DNA of 35,172 nt from Pirellulaceae bacterium (GTDB taxonomy: Bacteria > Planctomycetota > Planctomycetia > Pirellulales > Pirellulaceae): assembly GCA_029243025.1 (NCBI GenBank), contig JAQWSU010000035.1, positions 1-35,172 of the forward strand. The letters are read 5' to 3'. Below the pieces are notes generated by a model. It was given only the letters and a program-made list of their open reading frames with translations. It had not been told where the DNA came from and did no database searches. The translations under genes and the position numbers were made by a program. Positions 17,119-26,927 of this stretch are shown here, in pieces. Within the stretch, counting starts at the first letter, position 1, and every line of letters starts with the position of its first letter.

Positions 17119-18078
17119 TCAAACAGAATATCCCAACCGACGACTCACATCGCCGGCAACAATTTTACAGACCCGCCGCTCATACCAGGAAACCTTGGTC
17201 TTTCCGCTCGCGCCTACGCGGCGGGACAATACGCGTGAATCAATTTTCATCCCAATCACCGCCTCCAGTTTTTCGATCGCCTGACCGCCGGCAGTGACAT
17301 CCTCATACTTAAGCAACACCGATCGAGAATCCAATTGATGATTGAGAAAGGTATTGGCAAGATAAGCCCAGATTGCGAAAAAAGACCAGGCATTTCGAAC
17401 TTGATGATGCGGATACACGGCACACCAATCCTTACCTTTATAAGACGCATAGGCATCGAGCGGGTTACGCACGAGGAAGACAAAGATAGAATCGGGATAG
17501 AGCCAGCGCAGATATGTTGCATGATGAGCGCTGAGCCGAACCCATTTCGCCCCCCACTCGTTAAACCCCAATCCCTTGGCCGGTTTTCCAAGTAGCCCTT
17601 CAACAAATTCCATATGGGTCTGTCGTAAGGTTGAAATCCCGGGATTAAGATTCGCTATCCATTGTTGCGACAAATCGCCCGACATGTTTTGGATTGAATA
17701 CTTTAAATGAGGGTCATCTTTTGTGATGCCTGAAATGGTGGAAGCCAATCGACAGATTGGAATTCGATCACCGAACGGTTCTCCCCACATCAAACGCTGC
17801 CGATCAGAACAGATCAAGCGTTGTAGAAGAGTTGACCCAGATCGCCATCCAGCACTCAACAAAAATACGGGACTCGAACAGACCATTTCGTAATCTTCGT
17901 CGGTTCCCATCGACTCCAGATTCGAGACCCCCTGCTGGAGGTCCTCACCCCGCATTTCGCGAGGCACAAGTCTTCGGATAATACCGCCAGAAAAATCTCT
18001 CATGAAATGCCTTGGTGCGAGATGCGAACGTCGCGGAGAGTCCAAAGAGCAGGTTCTTGACGATACGACTGAACTCAT
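17119..18078 (-). CDS. Sulfotransferase family protein (PAPS-dependent)
   Basis: Protein of about 319 residues. The PAPS 5'-phosphosulfate loop is LLSAGWRSGSTLLQRL near residues 73-88, and the 3'-phosphate segment is VFLVRNPLDAYASYKG near 200-215. The family transfers sulfate from PAPS to hydroxyls of sugars or lipids. The longest frame starts at GTG 18081, but the next codon is ATG 18078, which forms a TGATG junction with the stop of the upstream glycosyltransferase; I prefer the ATG. Tight coupling to a GT suggests modification of an EPS sugar. The first 60 residues are basic and without a clear domain. Confidence 0.85.
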   Translation of the reverse strand: MSSVVSSRTCSLDSPRRSHLAPRHFMRDFSGGIIRRLVPREMRGEDLQQGVSNLESMGTDEDYEMVCSSPVFLLSAGWRSGSTLLQRLICSDRQRLMWGEPFGDRIPICRLASTISGITKDDPHLKYSIQNMSGDLSQQWIANLNPGISTLRQTHMEFVEGLLGKPAKGLGFNEWGAKWVRLSAHHATYLRWLYPDSIFVFLVRNPLDAYASYKGKDWCAVYPHHQVRNAWSFFAIWAYLANTFLNHQLDSRSVLLKYEDVTAGGQAIEKLEAVIGMKIDSRVLSRRVGASGKTKVSWYERRVCKIVAGDVSRRLGYSV

Positions 18079-19484
18079 CACTGGTCACTCACCAAATCAA
18101 AAACTTGTTCGAGTCGGCCTGCCAGGTCACTAACACAGTATCGCTCGAGGCGTGCAGGATCACCTTCCGCAGAACAAGTACCTGTTTTTTGGTGGATCTC
18201 AAATGCGTCAAACAAACATTTCGAAATCGCCTCAATATCACGAGTCTCAACTGTCCAACCCCATTGCTCGCGCTTAATCATCGAGTCGACAGCACCTTGG
18301 GGATCACAAAGAGCCAAGACCCGCTTGCGAGTGTACGCATACTCATAAAGTTTTGCCGGAATTTGCAATGTGGTATCCGGCTGTACAAGCAGCAACAAAT
18401 CAGAAGCACAAATCACCTTCATGACTTCGGCATGCGGTACCCACTCTTTCCAGGTGAGACACGTCTTAAAACGATGATCGGATAACAACCGAGTCAATTC
18501 AGGATCCCGAAGATCACACGAACCAACAAATTGAATATGAATCTGACTTGGGTCCAATTGTTTTGTCTCGAACAATCTTTGAACCGCAAGTAAAAAAGAA
18601 ACCGGAGTGCGCTTTGCATAGAAACTGCCGGTGTGCGTTACGGTGAAACGCTCATTCCCCCCTGAATCCAAAGGGGAAATGTCTCGAAAATCTTCAGGAT
18701 CCACACCACATGTAATCACTCTCACTTTTTCTCGCGGAACTTGAAACCTTTGGACAAAATCCTCCGCCAATTCATCGGTATTTGCAATTACAAGGTCACT
18801 TTTTCGGAGCAAAAACTTTTCCAAAGCTAGATCAATTCGATCAAGCAAGAAACCTTTCTGCTTTTTCCACGGATTGCTGCCCCAGGGATCCATATAATCA
18901 ATGACTAGCGGCTTACGAAACCAAAACTTGAGAGCATAACCAACAAGAAAAGCGGTCCAAGGCTTTCCAACCGCATAGATCACGCGAGGTTTTTCTCGCC
19001 GCATTACCCGCGCACCTTGCCAAACGCTTGCAGGAAACCAACCTATCCTAGCATCCGGCATTTCCAGGAGATCCGAAATGAAGTCCTTGATTGATTGCCA
19101 GACTCCTTTTTTGCTTTTACCGTTTTGCTCCTCCACATTGGCAGTTGGCTCGTTCCTTTCGATTGTTGCCCGATTCCGGAAGCACGCATCTCGAAAGTCT
19201 AATAACAGCTGCAGAATGTTAAGTCGAGCGGCCCGACTGATCGAAGATGCTTGAAACAGTTCAGAGTCGCGGGAAAAATCAGCCTGCGAGGGTCGAGAAG
19301 TCAAAAGGTGTACCTGCCAATTTTGCGAACGAATGTTTTCAAGAATTTTGTAATTCCTGATTGCACCGCTGCTCGTCAAAGGAGGCAAGGAATAAGCAAT
19401 TGCCAAGACACTTCCTTGGAATTGTCGTGGCGATCGTTTCGACTGCTCTTTGCTCGATGGACATTTTTGATCCGTGGAAACCAT
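18078..19484 (-). CDS. GT4-like glycosyltransferase
   Basis: Protein of 468 residues with GT-B architecture. The N-terminal half opens with LAIAYSLPPLTSSGAIRNYK, a GT4 acceptor-domain loop, then KPRVIYAVGKPWTAFLVGY and the LVIDYMDPWGSNPW segment. The C-terminal half has NTDELAEDFVQRF, RVITCGVDPEDFRD, TVTHTGSFYAKRTP and LLLLVQPDTTLQIPAKLYEYA, where the E of LYEYA occupies the usual donor-site position. A basic linker at about 105-135 is longer than usual. It resembles exosortase-EPS sugar transferases. Start ATG 19484 with an AAGG box; the stop overlaps the sulfotransferase start. Confidence 0.85.
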   Translation of the reverse strand: MVSTDQKCPSSKEQSKRSPRQFQGSVLAIAYSLPPLTSSGAIRNYKILENIRSQNWQVHLLTSRPSQADFSRDSELFQASSISRAARLNILQLLLDFRDACFRNRATIERNEPTANVEEQNGKSKKGVWQSIKDFISDLLEMPDARIGWFPASVWQGARVMRREKPRVIYAVGKPWTAFLVGYALKFWFRKPLVIDYMDPWGSNPWKKQKGFLLDRIDLALEKFLLRKSDLVIANTDELAEDFVQRFQVPREKVRVITCGVDPEDFRDISPLDSGGNERFTVTHTGSFYAKRTPVSFLLAVQRLFETKQLDPSQIHIQFVGSCDLRDPELTRLLSDHRFKTCLTWKEWVPHAEVMKVICASDLLLLVQPDTTLQIPAKLYEYAYTRKRVLALCDPQGAVDSMIKREQWGWTVETRDIEAISKCLFDAFEIHQKTGTCSAEGDPARLERYCVSDLAGRLEQVFDLVSDQ

Positions 19485-19579
19485 GAAAGAAAGCCTTGAG
19501 AACCAATTAAGGGAGGAATGGGGAAACGATCAGGCATGAATCGCATTGCTTAGTTTAGAATGCGCTCCATTGAGTACCA

Positions 19580-20734
19580 TCATCGGCTACAAACGCGCCC
19601 ATAGAGCGATTCATAGTCTCTAACCATCCTTCCGACTCCATAGTTATGTTTGAAGTTAGCTTTGGCGGCGACTGAAAACTGATCTCGCATCGCATCATCC
19701 TGCAACATTTGCACCACCGCCCGAGACAACGCCTCGGAACACTCTGGTGGAACCACCATCCCACATTCGCAACCGGCTTGTCCAATCACGTTCGCGTGAT
19801 CGCCCACATCAGTGACAACACAGGGAATGCCCAACGACAGTGCCTCAAGGACCGCCTGACTCATTCCCTCACTCCGACTTGAATTGACATAAACATCCAT
19901 GCACGATAACCAACTACCGACGTCGTTTTGGTTACCGGCAAAGTGTACAAATGGGGCGACACCCAGAGCATTTGCGTGACGTTCCAGTGACGCACGCCGG
20001 GGACCATCTCCAACAATAAGCAAGTTCACATGAGGCAACTGTTCGCGAACGATTTGAAATGCAGATATCAACCGATCGAATTGTTTCACATCAGACAGCC
20101 TTCCGATCGTCCCAATCACCATAGTATCCGGATCGATTCCGAGAAATCTCTTGACAGCATGACAATTTCCGGCCGTCGGTGCGTCAACGCCATTGGGGAT
20201 AACTTGGATTTGTTCTCTCGGAAAACTGGTTAATTCTGAAACGGTGTGCCGTGTTGCATCCGCAACTGAAATTACGGAGTCGGCTCGCCCCAAAGCGATT
20301 TTCATCGCTCGCGCTCGTATTGGATGTCGCCAGGACTGCAGCTGGTGCGGTTCAAAGACCGTACCTCGTTCTGCGTGCACGTGTGTCTTCACACCTGCGC
20401 ATCGCTTGGCAATAATCGTTTCCCAAATCGTCCCCCAACCATGCGAATGCACCAGATCAATCTGATTCTCGCGAAGCAGTCGCGTCAGCCCATGGATTAC
20501 GCTAAAGCTGTTTCCAATTGGCTTATCCAAAGCAACAACTTTAGTTTCAGAAGACGCGATCCAAGATTTCGCTTCGCCTAAAGAGGTAAGCGAAACGATC
20601 ATAGGTTCAAAGTGTTCGGGATCAAGATGATTAACGAGCCGCGCAACACAATGTTCAAGCCCACCAGTATCGAACTGATACACAATATAGGCGATGCGCA
20701 ACGTTTCTGATTTCACTGCCAATTTTCTTAGCAT
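19580..20734 (-). CDS. GT4 glycosyltransferase, PEP-CTERM/EpsH-associated type
   Basis: Protein of about 384 residues. The start of the N-domain (IAYIVYQFDTGGLEHCVARL) is typical of the PEP-CTERM/EpsH-associated sugar transferase group. Next come DLVHSHGWGTIWETIIAK, HAERGTVFEPHQ, IGTIGRLSDVKQFDRLI and LLIVGDGPRRASLE. The E-x7-E donor motif is in RSEGMSQAVLEALSLGIPCV. The longest frame begins with TTG 20737; the next codon is ATG 20734, which I choose. It acts in the cytoplasm on repeat-unit assembly. A 235-base gap upstream shows no strong signal, so an internal promoter there is possible but unproven. Confidence 0.9.
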   Translation of the reverse strand: MLRKLAVKSETLRIAYIVYQFDTGGLEHCVARLVNHLDPEHFEPMIVSLTSLGEAKSWIASSETKVVALDKPIGNSFSVIHGLTRLLRENQIDLVHSHGWGTIWETIIAKRCAGVKTHVHAERGTVFEPHQLQSWRHPIRARAMKIALGRADSVISVADATRHTVSELTSFPREQIQVIPNGVDAPTAGNCHAVKRFLGIDPDTMVIGTIGRLSDVKQFDRLISAFQIVREQLPHVNLLIVGDGPRRASLERHANALGVAPFVHFAGNQNDVGSWLSCMDVYVNSSRSEGMSQAVLEALSLGIPCVVTDVGDHANVIGQAGCECGMVVPPECSEALSRAVVQMLQDDAMRDQFSVAAKANFKHNYGVGRMVRDYESLYGRVCSR

Positions 20735-20972
20735 CAATCTTCATCAAATTCACAAGAACCAGCGAAATCTATCCGCAAAATTGACGGTACAACGAGAGTC
20801 CCGTCGTTCTAACAACTCTTGGTCATTTGTGGTAGCAAGATGCAGGAATTCGTCGTTGGAGTGGATATTTCAGAAATCCGAACCCGCACAACCGTAAACA
20901 TTTGAGGGCGGGAATCGAAGAATCGATCACTAATTCCTGACAGCGGCTGGTAGATTTCCGCAAAAAAGACGC

Positions 20973-21740
20973 CTATTCGGCAACACGACCATCAGCGGCC
21001 GCACTGTGAGTGGTCTCTGACCGGCACCCCTCACTCTCATTCAGCGGCCGATAAAGTCGGGTGAGCCGCAATACGCCGGGACCCGAAACGCCAAATAGAC
21101 GCGACAGAGTCGCACAGAACATTCTCAAATCCATTCCCAAACTGGCATTCTGAATGTACTCGATGTCTAACTTGAGCTTTCGCCTCACGCTCGCCAAATC
21201 AGTGTCTGGCGGAAGGTTGATTTGCGCGAGCCCAGTGATACCAGGCAAAACCTTCAACCGTTCCATATACAAAGGAATTTCTTTGGACAATATAGCGGTG
21301 AACTCTGGACGCTCCGGCCGTGGGCCAAAGAGGTCCATTTCACCCCGCACTATGTTGAACAACTGAGGAATCTCATCAAGATGGTGATCTCGCAGAAAGC
21401 GACCGACGGGTGTGACACGAGGATCGTCTTCTTGGCACCAAACAGGGCCCGTACTCAACTCTGCATCAAGTCGCATCGAACGCAACTTGTACATCGTGAA
21501 GGAGCGACCGTCCTTACCAGATCGAACCTGACGGTAGATCGCGGGTCCCTTCGACGTCAAACGCACAAGCATGACCAGCACACAAGTCAGCGGCAACGCT
21601 GGTACAAGCAGTAGCAGTGCGATAAAGCGAATGAGCACCGTCTTCCGTCGGAAGTACGGAGCAGCCTCGATCCGTAGCGGCCCAAGCTCTGGCACGGATT
21701 CGTAGCTATTGTTGGACAATTTTTCTAACATGGGAGGCAC
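20973..21740 (-). CDS. Initiating phosphoglycosyl transferase (bacterial sugar transferase family)
   Basis: Small monotopic-type phosphoglycosyl transferase of 255 residues. It has one hydrophobic segment (about 38-60) and the catalytic domain marks KGPAIYRQVRSGKDG, MYKLRSM, LDEIPQLFNIVRGEMDLFGP (the DE dyad at about 122-123), RPERPEF and LPGITGLAQINLP. The family moves a sugar phosphate to undecaprenyl phosphate, the first committed step of EPS synthesis. It lacks the extra membrane domain of WcaJ/WbaP-length members. GTG 21740 is the better start, because GCGGAG lies eight bases ahead; ATG 21731 is the alternative. The stop of the EpsI-like gene is 21 bases upstream. Confidence 0.93.
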   Translation of the reverse strand: MPPMLEKLSNNSYESVPELGPLRIEAAPYFRRKTVLIRFIALLLLVPALPLTCVLVMLVRLTSKGPAIYRQVRSGKDGRSFTMYKLRSMRLDAELSTGPVWCQEDDPRVTPVGRFLRDHHLDEIPQLFNIVRGEMDLFGPRPERPEFTAILSKEIPLYMERLKVLPGITGLAQINLPPDTDLASVRRKLKLDIEYIQNASLGMDLRMFCATLSRLFGVSGPGVLRLTRLYRPLNESEGCRSETTHSAAADGRVAE

Positions 21741-21761
21741 TGAATTTCTCCGCGACTAGTT

Positions 21762-22415
21762 TCATCGTGTAACGATCCGCATCACTGGGGGTGGCCAAGC
21801 GTTCTTAAGGAAGTCGACAAGAAAAACTTTCCCTGCCTCACCCCGCGATAATTCTTCATTTCCGGCAGTCGCAACCGCAATTTGTATTTTGTAAAGCGTG
21901 GACGTGCCAGCAAACTCAATCCTGGGATTGCCTGACGCCAACCAACCGGACGCTCCGTCACTCCAGGCGTAGAACGAGTCCATTTTTGCACGCTGCAAAT
22001 CATTCGTACGGAACCTAGTTCGCCAAAAACTATGCGGCGAAATGTCAACGACTTCTCTCTGACCTTGCTGCTCGTAGTCTTGACTAGAGTAGCATATCTC
22101 TGGCACGTGTACTGAAATTGGTCCATGAGGTCCTGCAACGATCACTAAAGTCACCACGCCACCATTTAGGTTGTTCACATAAGTACGTTGTACCCATCCT
22201 GTGGCTTCAAGAATGTCTACTGTTTCTTCGGTAACTTCGGGCTCGGACACCATCCGCCAAGGACCGATTTCCTTCGGAATCATTGACAAATCCAAAACGA
22301 CCGCTTCACGCTCCCCATCCCAACGGTGTGTGAACGCACCTTGCATTAAACCCGATGTGATTGTCAGGCCGCCAATAACGACCGTCGCAAGCAGCCACCG
22401 CAGTTTTTTTCGCAT
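21762..22415 (-). CDS. epsI: EpsI-family exosortase-associated protein
   Basis: Protein of 217 residues with one N-terminal membrane segment (about 6-24) and an extracytoplasmic domain. EpsI hallmarks are IPKEIGPWRMVSE (about 46-58), LEATGWVQRTYV, and the HxPE-C block VHVPEIC at about 102-108. EpsI domains are found fused to, or encoded near, exosortases and are needed for EPS production in Methylobacillus; the biochemical role is not settled. Here it is a separate gene rather than a fusion. The start is firm, with GGAG seven bases before ATG 22415. It lies between the TPR gene and the phosphoglycosyl transferase gene. Confidence 0.85.
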   Translation of the reverse strand: MRKKLRWLLATVVIGGLTITSGLMQGAFTHRWDGEREAVVLDLSMIPKEIGPWRMVSEPEVTEETVDILEATGWVQRTYVNNLNGGVVTLVIVAGPHGPISVHVPEICYSSQDYEQQGQREVVDISPHSFWRTRFRTNDLQRAKMDSFYAWSDGASGWLASGNPRIEFAGTSTLYKIQIAVATAGNEELSRGEAGKVFLVDFLKNAWPPPVMRIVTR

Positions 22416-22496
22416 ACCTACTCCATCCTGAAGACAAGGACTAACGCTAGTCAGTCAGCATATTCAACAACCAATACAATCGCAAGGAATTTGCGA

Positions 22497-25400
22497 TCAT
22501 TGGTGGTTACCCGACAGCAAATTCAGCTCGCCGAGTGTAACGCGGTCTGAACGTGACATAATCGTTGACTCCAACCCCAAAAGCTTAGCACGCTCAAAAG
22601 TCTGGAGTGCCGCTCGATTGTCTCCAGCTTTCATCTGAGCTGCGGCGAGCCGAAACAAAACTCTTGGATCTGGATTCGGAGCGTGTACCAAATGGCCTAA
22701 AAGCGTGACCGCCTCGTCAGCTTTACCAAGGCCGACAAGCACAATGCTTTTCGTATCGAGTAAGAAAGGCTTCTCACCCCGCGCCTCGATCGCCTTGTTA
22801 ATCAACGTTAAGGCCTCTTCCTTTCGATCACTTGTCTGAGCCAACAAAGTAGCAAGGTTGTTTTGAATAATCGATTCGTCCGGATACTGTTTCAGCAATC
22901 CCTCCAATAGGCTGATCGCTTCCTGCTCTTGGTCTTGCAACATCAAAGCAGCTGAGACAATCAACTGCATGGGCAAGCGCTGATCAGCTCTAGCTCGATT
23001 CCAAATTTCATTGGTACGAAGCCAGGCCGACTCGTCAGGTAAACCGATGGACAGAACAGACAACAAATTCGTCAGCAACGGAATTGTTAGTGGCTGCTGG
23101 GATATTTGATTTCCCTCCAAGATCAAATCCAAAGCTTCATCATGGCGACCTAAATGACTAAGAGCGACCGATAAGCCAGTCATCATTTTTGGATCTGCCT
23201 CATAGGCTTGTCGTAGCCATGATTCGGCGAGAGAAAATTGATTCGACGACAATAGTATTTGGCCAATCCCTTGAGAAATTGTTAACTTTTCGTCCGGAAA
23301 AATCCTCAACATCTGTTGGAAATAATCTTTGACCTCCGCTTCGATCTCAGATTCGCGACCACTCAACAGAAACAACCTCAATCGCATACGCAGCAAGAGA
23401 AGCATTTCGTCAAGTTCAGTATTGGCCATCGAGGCTTCCAAACGGATCAGCTGGTTGAATGCGTCGTCGAATCGTTGTTGGCGACCGTAAAACTGAATAA
23501 GAGGTAACTGGGAAGATTTTGCTGTTTGGTTAGGCGCCTCGGCACGCGCCAGCCAATGTTTCTCGGCCTCACCAATCTTGCCCTCCGACTCCATGCTCAA
23601 CGCAATCAACATCTGATCCATCGGAGTCAAGCTGCCAGCCTCCTCGATTTCCGACAGAAGAATACGCGCTTGACTCAACGCCTGCCGTCCACCACGTCGA
23701 AACAACAAGTGAGCTTTCAATCGAACATCTTCGATAGTGCCCGTTTCCCCTGTATTTTCTAACGCAAGCAGCTGTTGTAACTCTTGCCAAGAATCTGCCG
23801 TGCCGTTTCGAGAAAGAGCGATCGCCAGCGACCGCCTTGCAATCGGTAACCCAGGATTCTCTTTTACGATACGCCGCAACAGCGATTCTGCCTCCGAGGG
23901 GTTCGTCTGACCTAAAATGCGTGCAAAAGACAACTGCAACGGTACATCTTCCGGAGTCTGCTCGGTGGCCGAGCGCAGGATTTCTTCAGCTTTCTGTGAT
24001 TCCCCGAGTGAAGCCCATCCCCCCCCAATCAGCAATGCTCGCTCCGCGATGGGCATTTTCAGTTCTTTGCTTTCGAGCGTCTCTAGCAATTGTTTTGCCC
24101 GATCGGGGTCACTCACTAAATAGAATCGGAACAAGGTGATCCAAGCGGTTAAGTCTTCGCCTTTCGACAGTTTTACCGCCTCTCTTAATTCCTTTTCCGC
24201 CCCTTCCTCATCGTCACTCAACAAAAGCAATTGAGACTTCCAAATTCGAGCAATCGGATTTGACGGATCCCCCTGGATGGCAGCATCTGCTTGCAGTAAG
24301 GCGGCCGGCAAATTGTTTGTTTGCTCCGCCACAGCAGCCGTCATAGCCGTAAAGAAGTTAGAGTTAGGGACAGTATCCTGAATCTGTGTCAGATAGGCTT
24401 CGGCTTTGTCAAACTGCTTAGATTGGTACAAATTACGAAGCAACCGTTGATAAATCAACAATCGGCGATCGTTTAATCGGATCGCCTCTTCGTAGGCATC
24501 GGCCGCACGTTCGTACCGCAGAAATCTTTCTTCAATGGCACCCAAGAGGACATGGCCACGGGACCAAGAAGGGGACCGTTCCACAATTTCACGTTGCAGG
24601 TCCGTAGCTTTTCGAAGCGACGCTGTAGACCCGGACCTCAAGAAGAAATTCGCTTGGATAAATCGCCAAAAAACACCTTCATCTCCTTCCGCCTCGCGAA
24701 GCCTGGCAATTGCTTTCTCAGTCGCAGCTTCGTCACCCTGAGTCAGGGTGAGTTCCGCAAGCATCCCGAGGGCTGTGATATCGTTCGGATCTTTTTCAAG
24801 GATCTGCTGATAAACTCCCTTCGCTTTCTCAATCGCAGATGATTCTCTAAAAATATTAGCGATCAAAGATCGAATGTTATTTTCTTGTTCTGCTGGAGCG
24901 CCTTCGATTGCCTTTTCAAGAAAAACGAGGGCCTCCTCATTCTGATCACGGGCAGTCAAAATCTCGGCTTTTAGTTGAAAGTAACGCCACTCGTCGGGTG
25001 TAATTTCCCGAAATTGCTCCAGCGCGAGATCGCACTCTTCCAACTTGTTAAATCGTTGATAAATCCTGGCAATACGCCTCCAAAGCGGCGCAGCCTGCTC
25101 ATTCTTCGCACCTAACTCGGCAACCTGTTCAAAAATGACGGATTGTCTATCAGCTCCGGATTCAATGAGCGATCTCAGGAGAGACACTATTTCTAGTCTC
25201 CAGTCATTAATTCCCACATCGGCTGCTTTCTGCAGCGTTTGCTCAAATTCGGACCAGTCCCTCAAATTACGAGCTCGTTGGGCTTGTCTTTCGTATTGGA
25301 GTTCTGCAATGTCGATCAATGCCAACTCTTCGCTTGCAATTTCCTTTGCGACATTCGACATCATGGCGACGGCCTTGCCGCTGTCACCAACTTGCCGCCA

Positions 25401-26879
25401 AGCCTGAGCGGCCCGCCGAGCAATGCCTAGATTGCCTGGCATTAGCGATGCAGCCTGCTCATACGCAGCAGCAGCTTTCCCCCACTGGTCCAAGGCTGAA
25501 TAGGCGCTTCCCAACGTTGCAACCAAGCGAAACCGTTGAAAATTTTCAGTTGCGTCGGTGGGAACCGCCGGCATGGAATCCAATGTACTGCTGGCAAGCT
25601 TCATCGCCTCCTTCGGTTCATTTTCCGCAATGTGAAGGAGGGCGCGCAACAGGTCAACTTGATTTTCAAACATCACAAGAGACCGTCGATTTCTTGGTCC
25701 GGAAGATTTCTTCAGCAACACATCAACAATGGCGTTCAAACCCTCTATCTGCTTCCGCACATTCTCGAAATCTTCGAGTTCAAGATAGCTGTCTGCCAAA
25801 CGCATTCGTATTCGAGCACCATCATCAATCTCGGAAAGCTTCTCAATACCCTCAGTCCACACTTCAACCGCTTGTTCCGGCTGATCCATCATGAGGTGTC
25901 CATCGCCCAAGCGACGAATCGCATTCTCGCTAGTCGGGTCAACTTCAAGGACTCGACCAAACAGAACCATGGCTCCTGATAGCCAAGGCTCTTGGGTGGA
26001 TCCGACCGCAGCACGGCCGATGGCAGCCTCAGCAACTGCCAGCATCTCGCTTACACTTTGATCCTCATCATCCGCTTCGGCCTTCGCAAATTTGATGGCT
26101 TTCTCGAGATCAGGATCAGCCTCACTGCCTTGCTGCCTGAGCCAATCGTAACGAGATAACCTCGCCGCCGAACTTTTCTCATTGGCTGGTGAGTCAACCA
26201 TCCGATCCATGACACTGGAAGCCAAACGGTTGCTTTCCTCTTTGGTTGCACCGGGCAGATCGAACTTTCTCAGTGCTTGGCAGGTTATCACTGCCAGACG
26301 GATCCTCTCCGGCTGTAAATTCACAACATCGAGGAGCTTCTGTGCTGCGTCTGGTCCGACAGAGGGATCGTTGATCGCCTGCTGATAGCGTGCCAAGGCA
26401 TAAAATCGCTTCACGTCAGCAAGATCGTCAGGCAGTGATCGTAACGTCTGTAAGGCCAACTCCGTATCACCAGTATCGAGATACAACTCGGCCAGACGCT
26501 TTCTTAGCGAGATCAACCGCTCTGCTTGCGACTGGGAATCTGCACTCTCGTCGGCTTCCACAATCCCGATCGCCCGAAGATGCAATTCAACACAACGTTT
26601 TTTTTTGGCAGGTTTTGTTGCAGATTTGTCAAACGCTCCCGCCAATTCGAACCAAGCATCCGCATCACTGGGATGAAAACTGAGGTATCGAAAAAAAGCC
26701 TGCGATGCAGCATACCATTCTTCGTTCTCGATATATTTGCTAGCTTCCTGTCGATAAGACTCAGCGGCCCGAACGCGTTGCTGCTGATACAACCAGTAGC
26801 CAACTCCCCCAACGAAAAGTACAAAAGTGAAAAGTAGGGTCAACAGTTTCCAATTGACACCCATTCGTTTCTTCATCAT
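22497..26879 (-). CDS. Giant TPR-repeat membrane-anchored protein
   Basis: About 1460 residues. After a short basic N-terminus there is a single membrane anchor (about 12-31), then an almost unbroken array of tetratricopeptide helices to the C-terminus, recognisable by repeats such as ALDQWGKAAAAYEQAASLMP, EEALVFLEKAIEGAP and YERAADAYEEAIRLNDRR. It occupies the place of the PEP-CTERM-system TPR protein (PrsT-like), but it lacks a lipobox cysteine and is much longer than the ~900 residues I expect. Large TPR scaffolds in EPS loci hold synthesis and export machinery together. The longest frame starts at TTG 26891; I prefer ATG 26879, which begins MMKKRMG. The coding strand contains a G8 tract (24019-24026) and an A9 tract (26598-26606). 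Confidence 0.88.
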   Translation of the reverse strand: MMKKRMGVNWKLLTLLFTFVLFVGGVGYWLYQQQRVRAAESYRQEASKYIENEEWYAASQAFFRYLSFHPSDADAWFELAGAFDKSATKPAKKKRCVELHLRAIGIVEADESADSQSQAERLISLRKRLAELYLDTGDTELALQTLRSLPDDLADVKRFYALARYQQAINDPSVGPDAAQKLLDVVNLQPERIRLAVITCQALRKFDLPGATKEESNRLASSVMDRMVDSPANEKSSAARLSRYDWLRQQGSEADPDLEKAIKFAKAEADDEDQSVSEMLAVAEAAIGRAAVGSTQEPWLSGAMVLFGRVLEVDPTSENAIRRLGDGHLMMDQPEQAVEVWTEGIEKLSEIDDGARIRMRLADSYLELEDFENVRKQIEGLNAIVDVLLKKSSGPRNRRSLVMFENQVDLLRALLHIAENEPKEAMKLASSTLDSMPAVPTDATENFQRFRLVATLGSAYSALDQWGKAAAAYEQAASLMPGNLGIARRAAQAWRQVGDSGKAVAMMSNVAKEIASEELALIDIAELQYERQAQRARNLRDWSEFEQTLQKAADVGINDWRLEIVSLLRSLIESGADRQSVIFEQVAELGAKNEQAAPLWRRIARIYQRFNKLEECDLALEQFREITPDEWRYFQLKAEILTARDQNEEALVFLEKAIEGAPAEQENNIRSLIANIFRESSAIEKAKGVYQQILEKDPNDITALGMLAELTLTQGDEAATEKAIARLREAEGDEGVFWRFIQANFFLRSGSTASLRKATDLQREIVERSPSWSRGHVLLGAIEERFLRYERAADAYEEAIRLNDRRLLIYQRLLRNLYQSKQFDKAEAYLTQIQDTVPNSNFFTAMTAAVAEQTNNLPAALLQADAAIQGDPSNPIARIWKSQLLLLSDDEEGAEKELREAVKLSKGEDLTAWITLFRFYLVSDPDRAKQLLETLESKELKMPIAERALLIGGGWASLGESQKAEEILRSATEQTPEDVPLQLSFARILGQTNPSEAESLLRRIVKENPGLPIARRSLAIALSRNGTADSWQELQQLLALENTGETGTIEDVRLKAHLLFRRGGRQALSQARILLSEIEEAGSLTPMDQMLIALSMESEGKIGEAEKHWLARAEAPNQTAKSSQLPLIQFYGRQQRFDDAFNQLIRLEASMANTELDEMLLLLRMRLRLFLLSGRESEIEAEVKDYFQQMLRIFPDEKLTISQGIGQILLSSNQFSLAESWLRQAYEADPKMMTGLSVALSHLGRHDEALDLILEGNQISQQPLTIPLLTNLLSVLSIGLPDESAWLRTNEIWNRARADQRLPMQLIVSAALMLQDQEQEAISLLEGLLKQYPDESIIQNNLATLLAQTSDRKEEALTLINKAIEARGEKPFLLDTKSIVLVGLGKADEAVTLLGHLVHAPNPDPRVLFRLAAAQMKAGDNRAALQTFERAKLLGLESTIMSRSDRVTLGELNLLSGNHQ

Positions 26880-26927
26880 GTCTGCCCCCAAATCCGCTGA
26901 ATCTACTTAAGGCGGTCTTTCGTTCCA

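Noticed and set aside
25319-25894. 191-codon plus-strand open frame opposite the TPR gene
   Set aside because: Antisense shadow of the TPR coding sequence.
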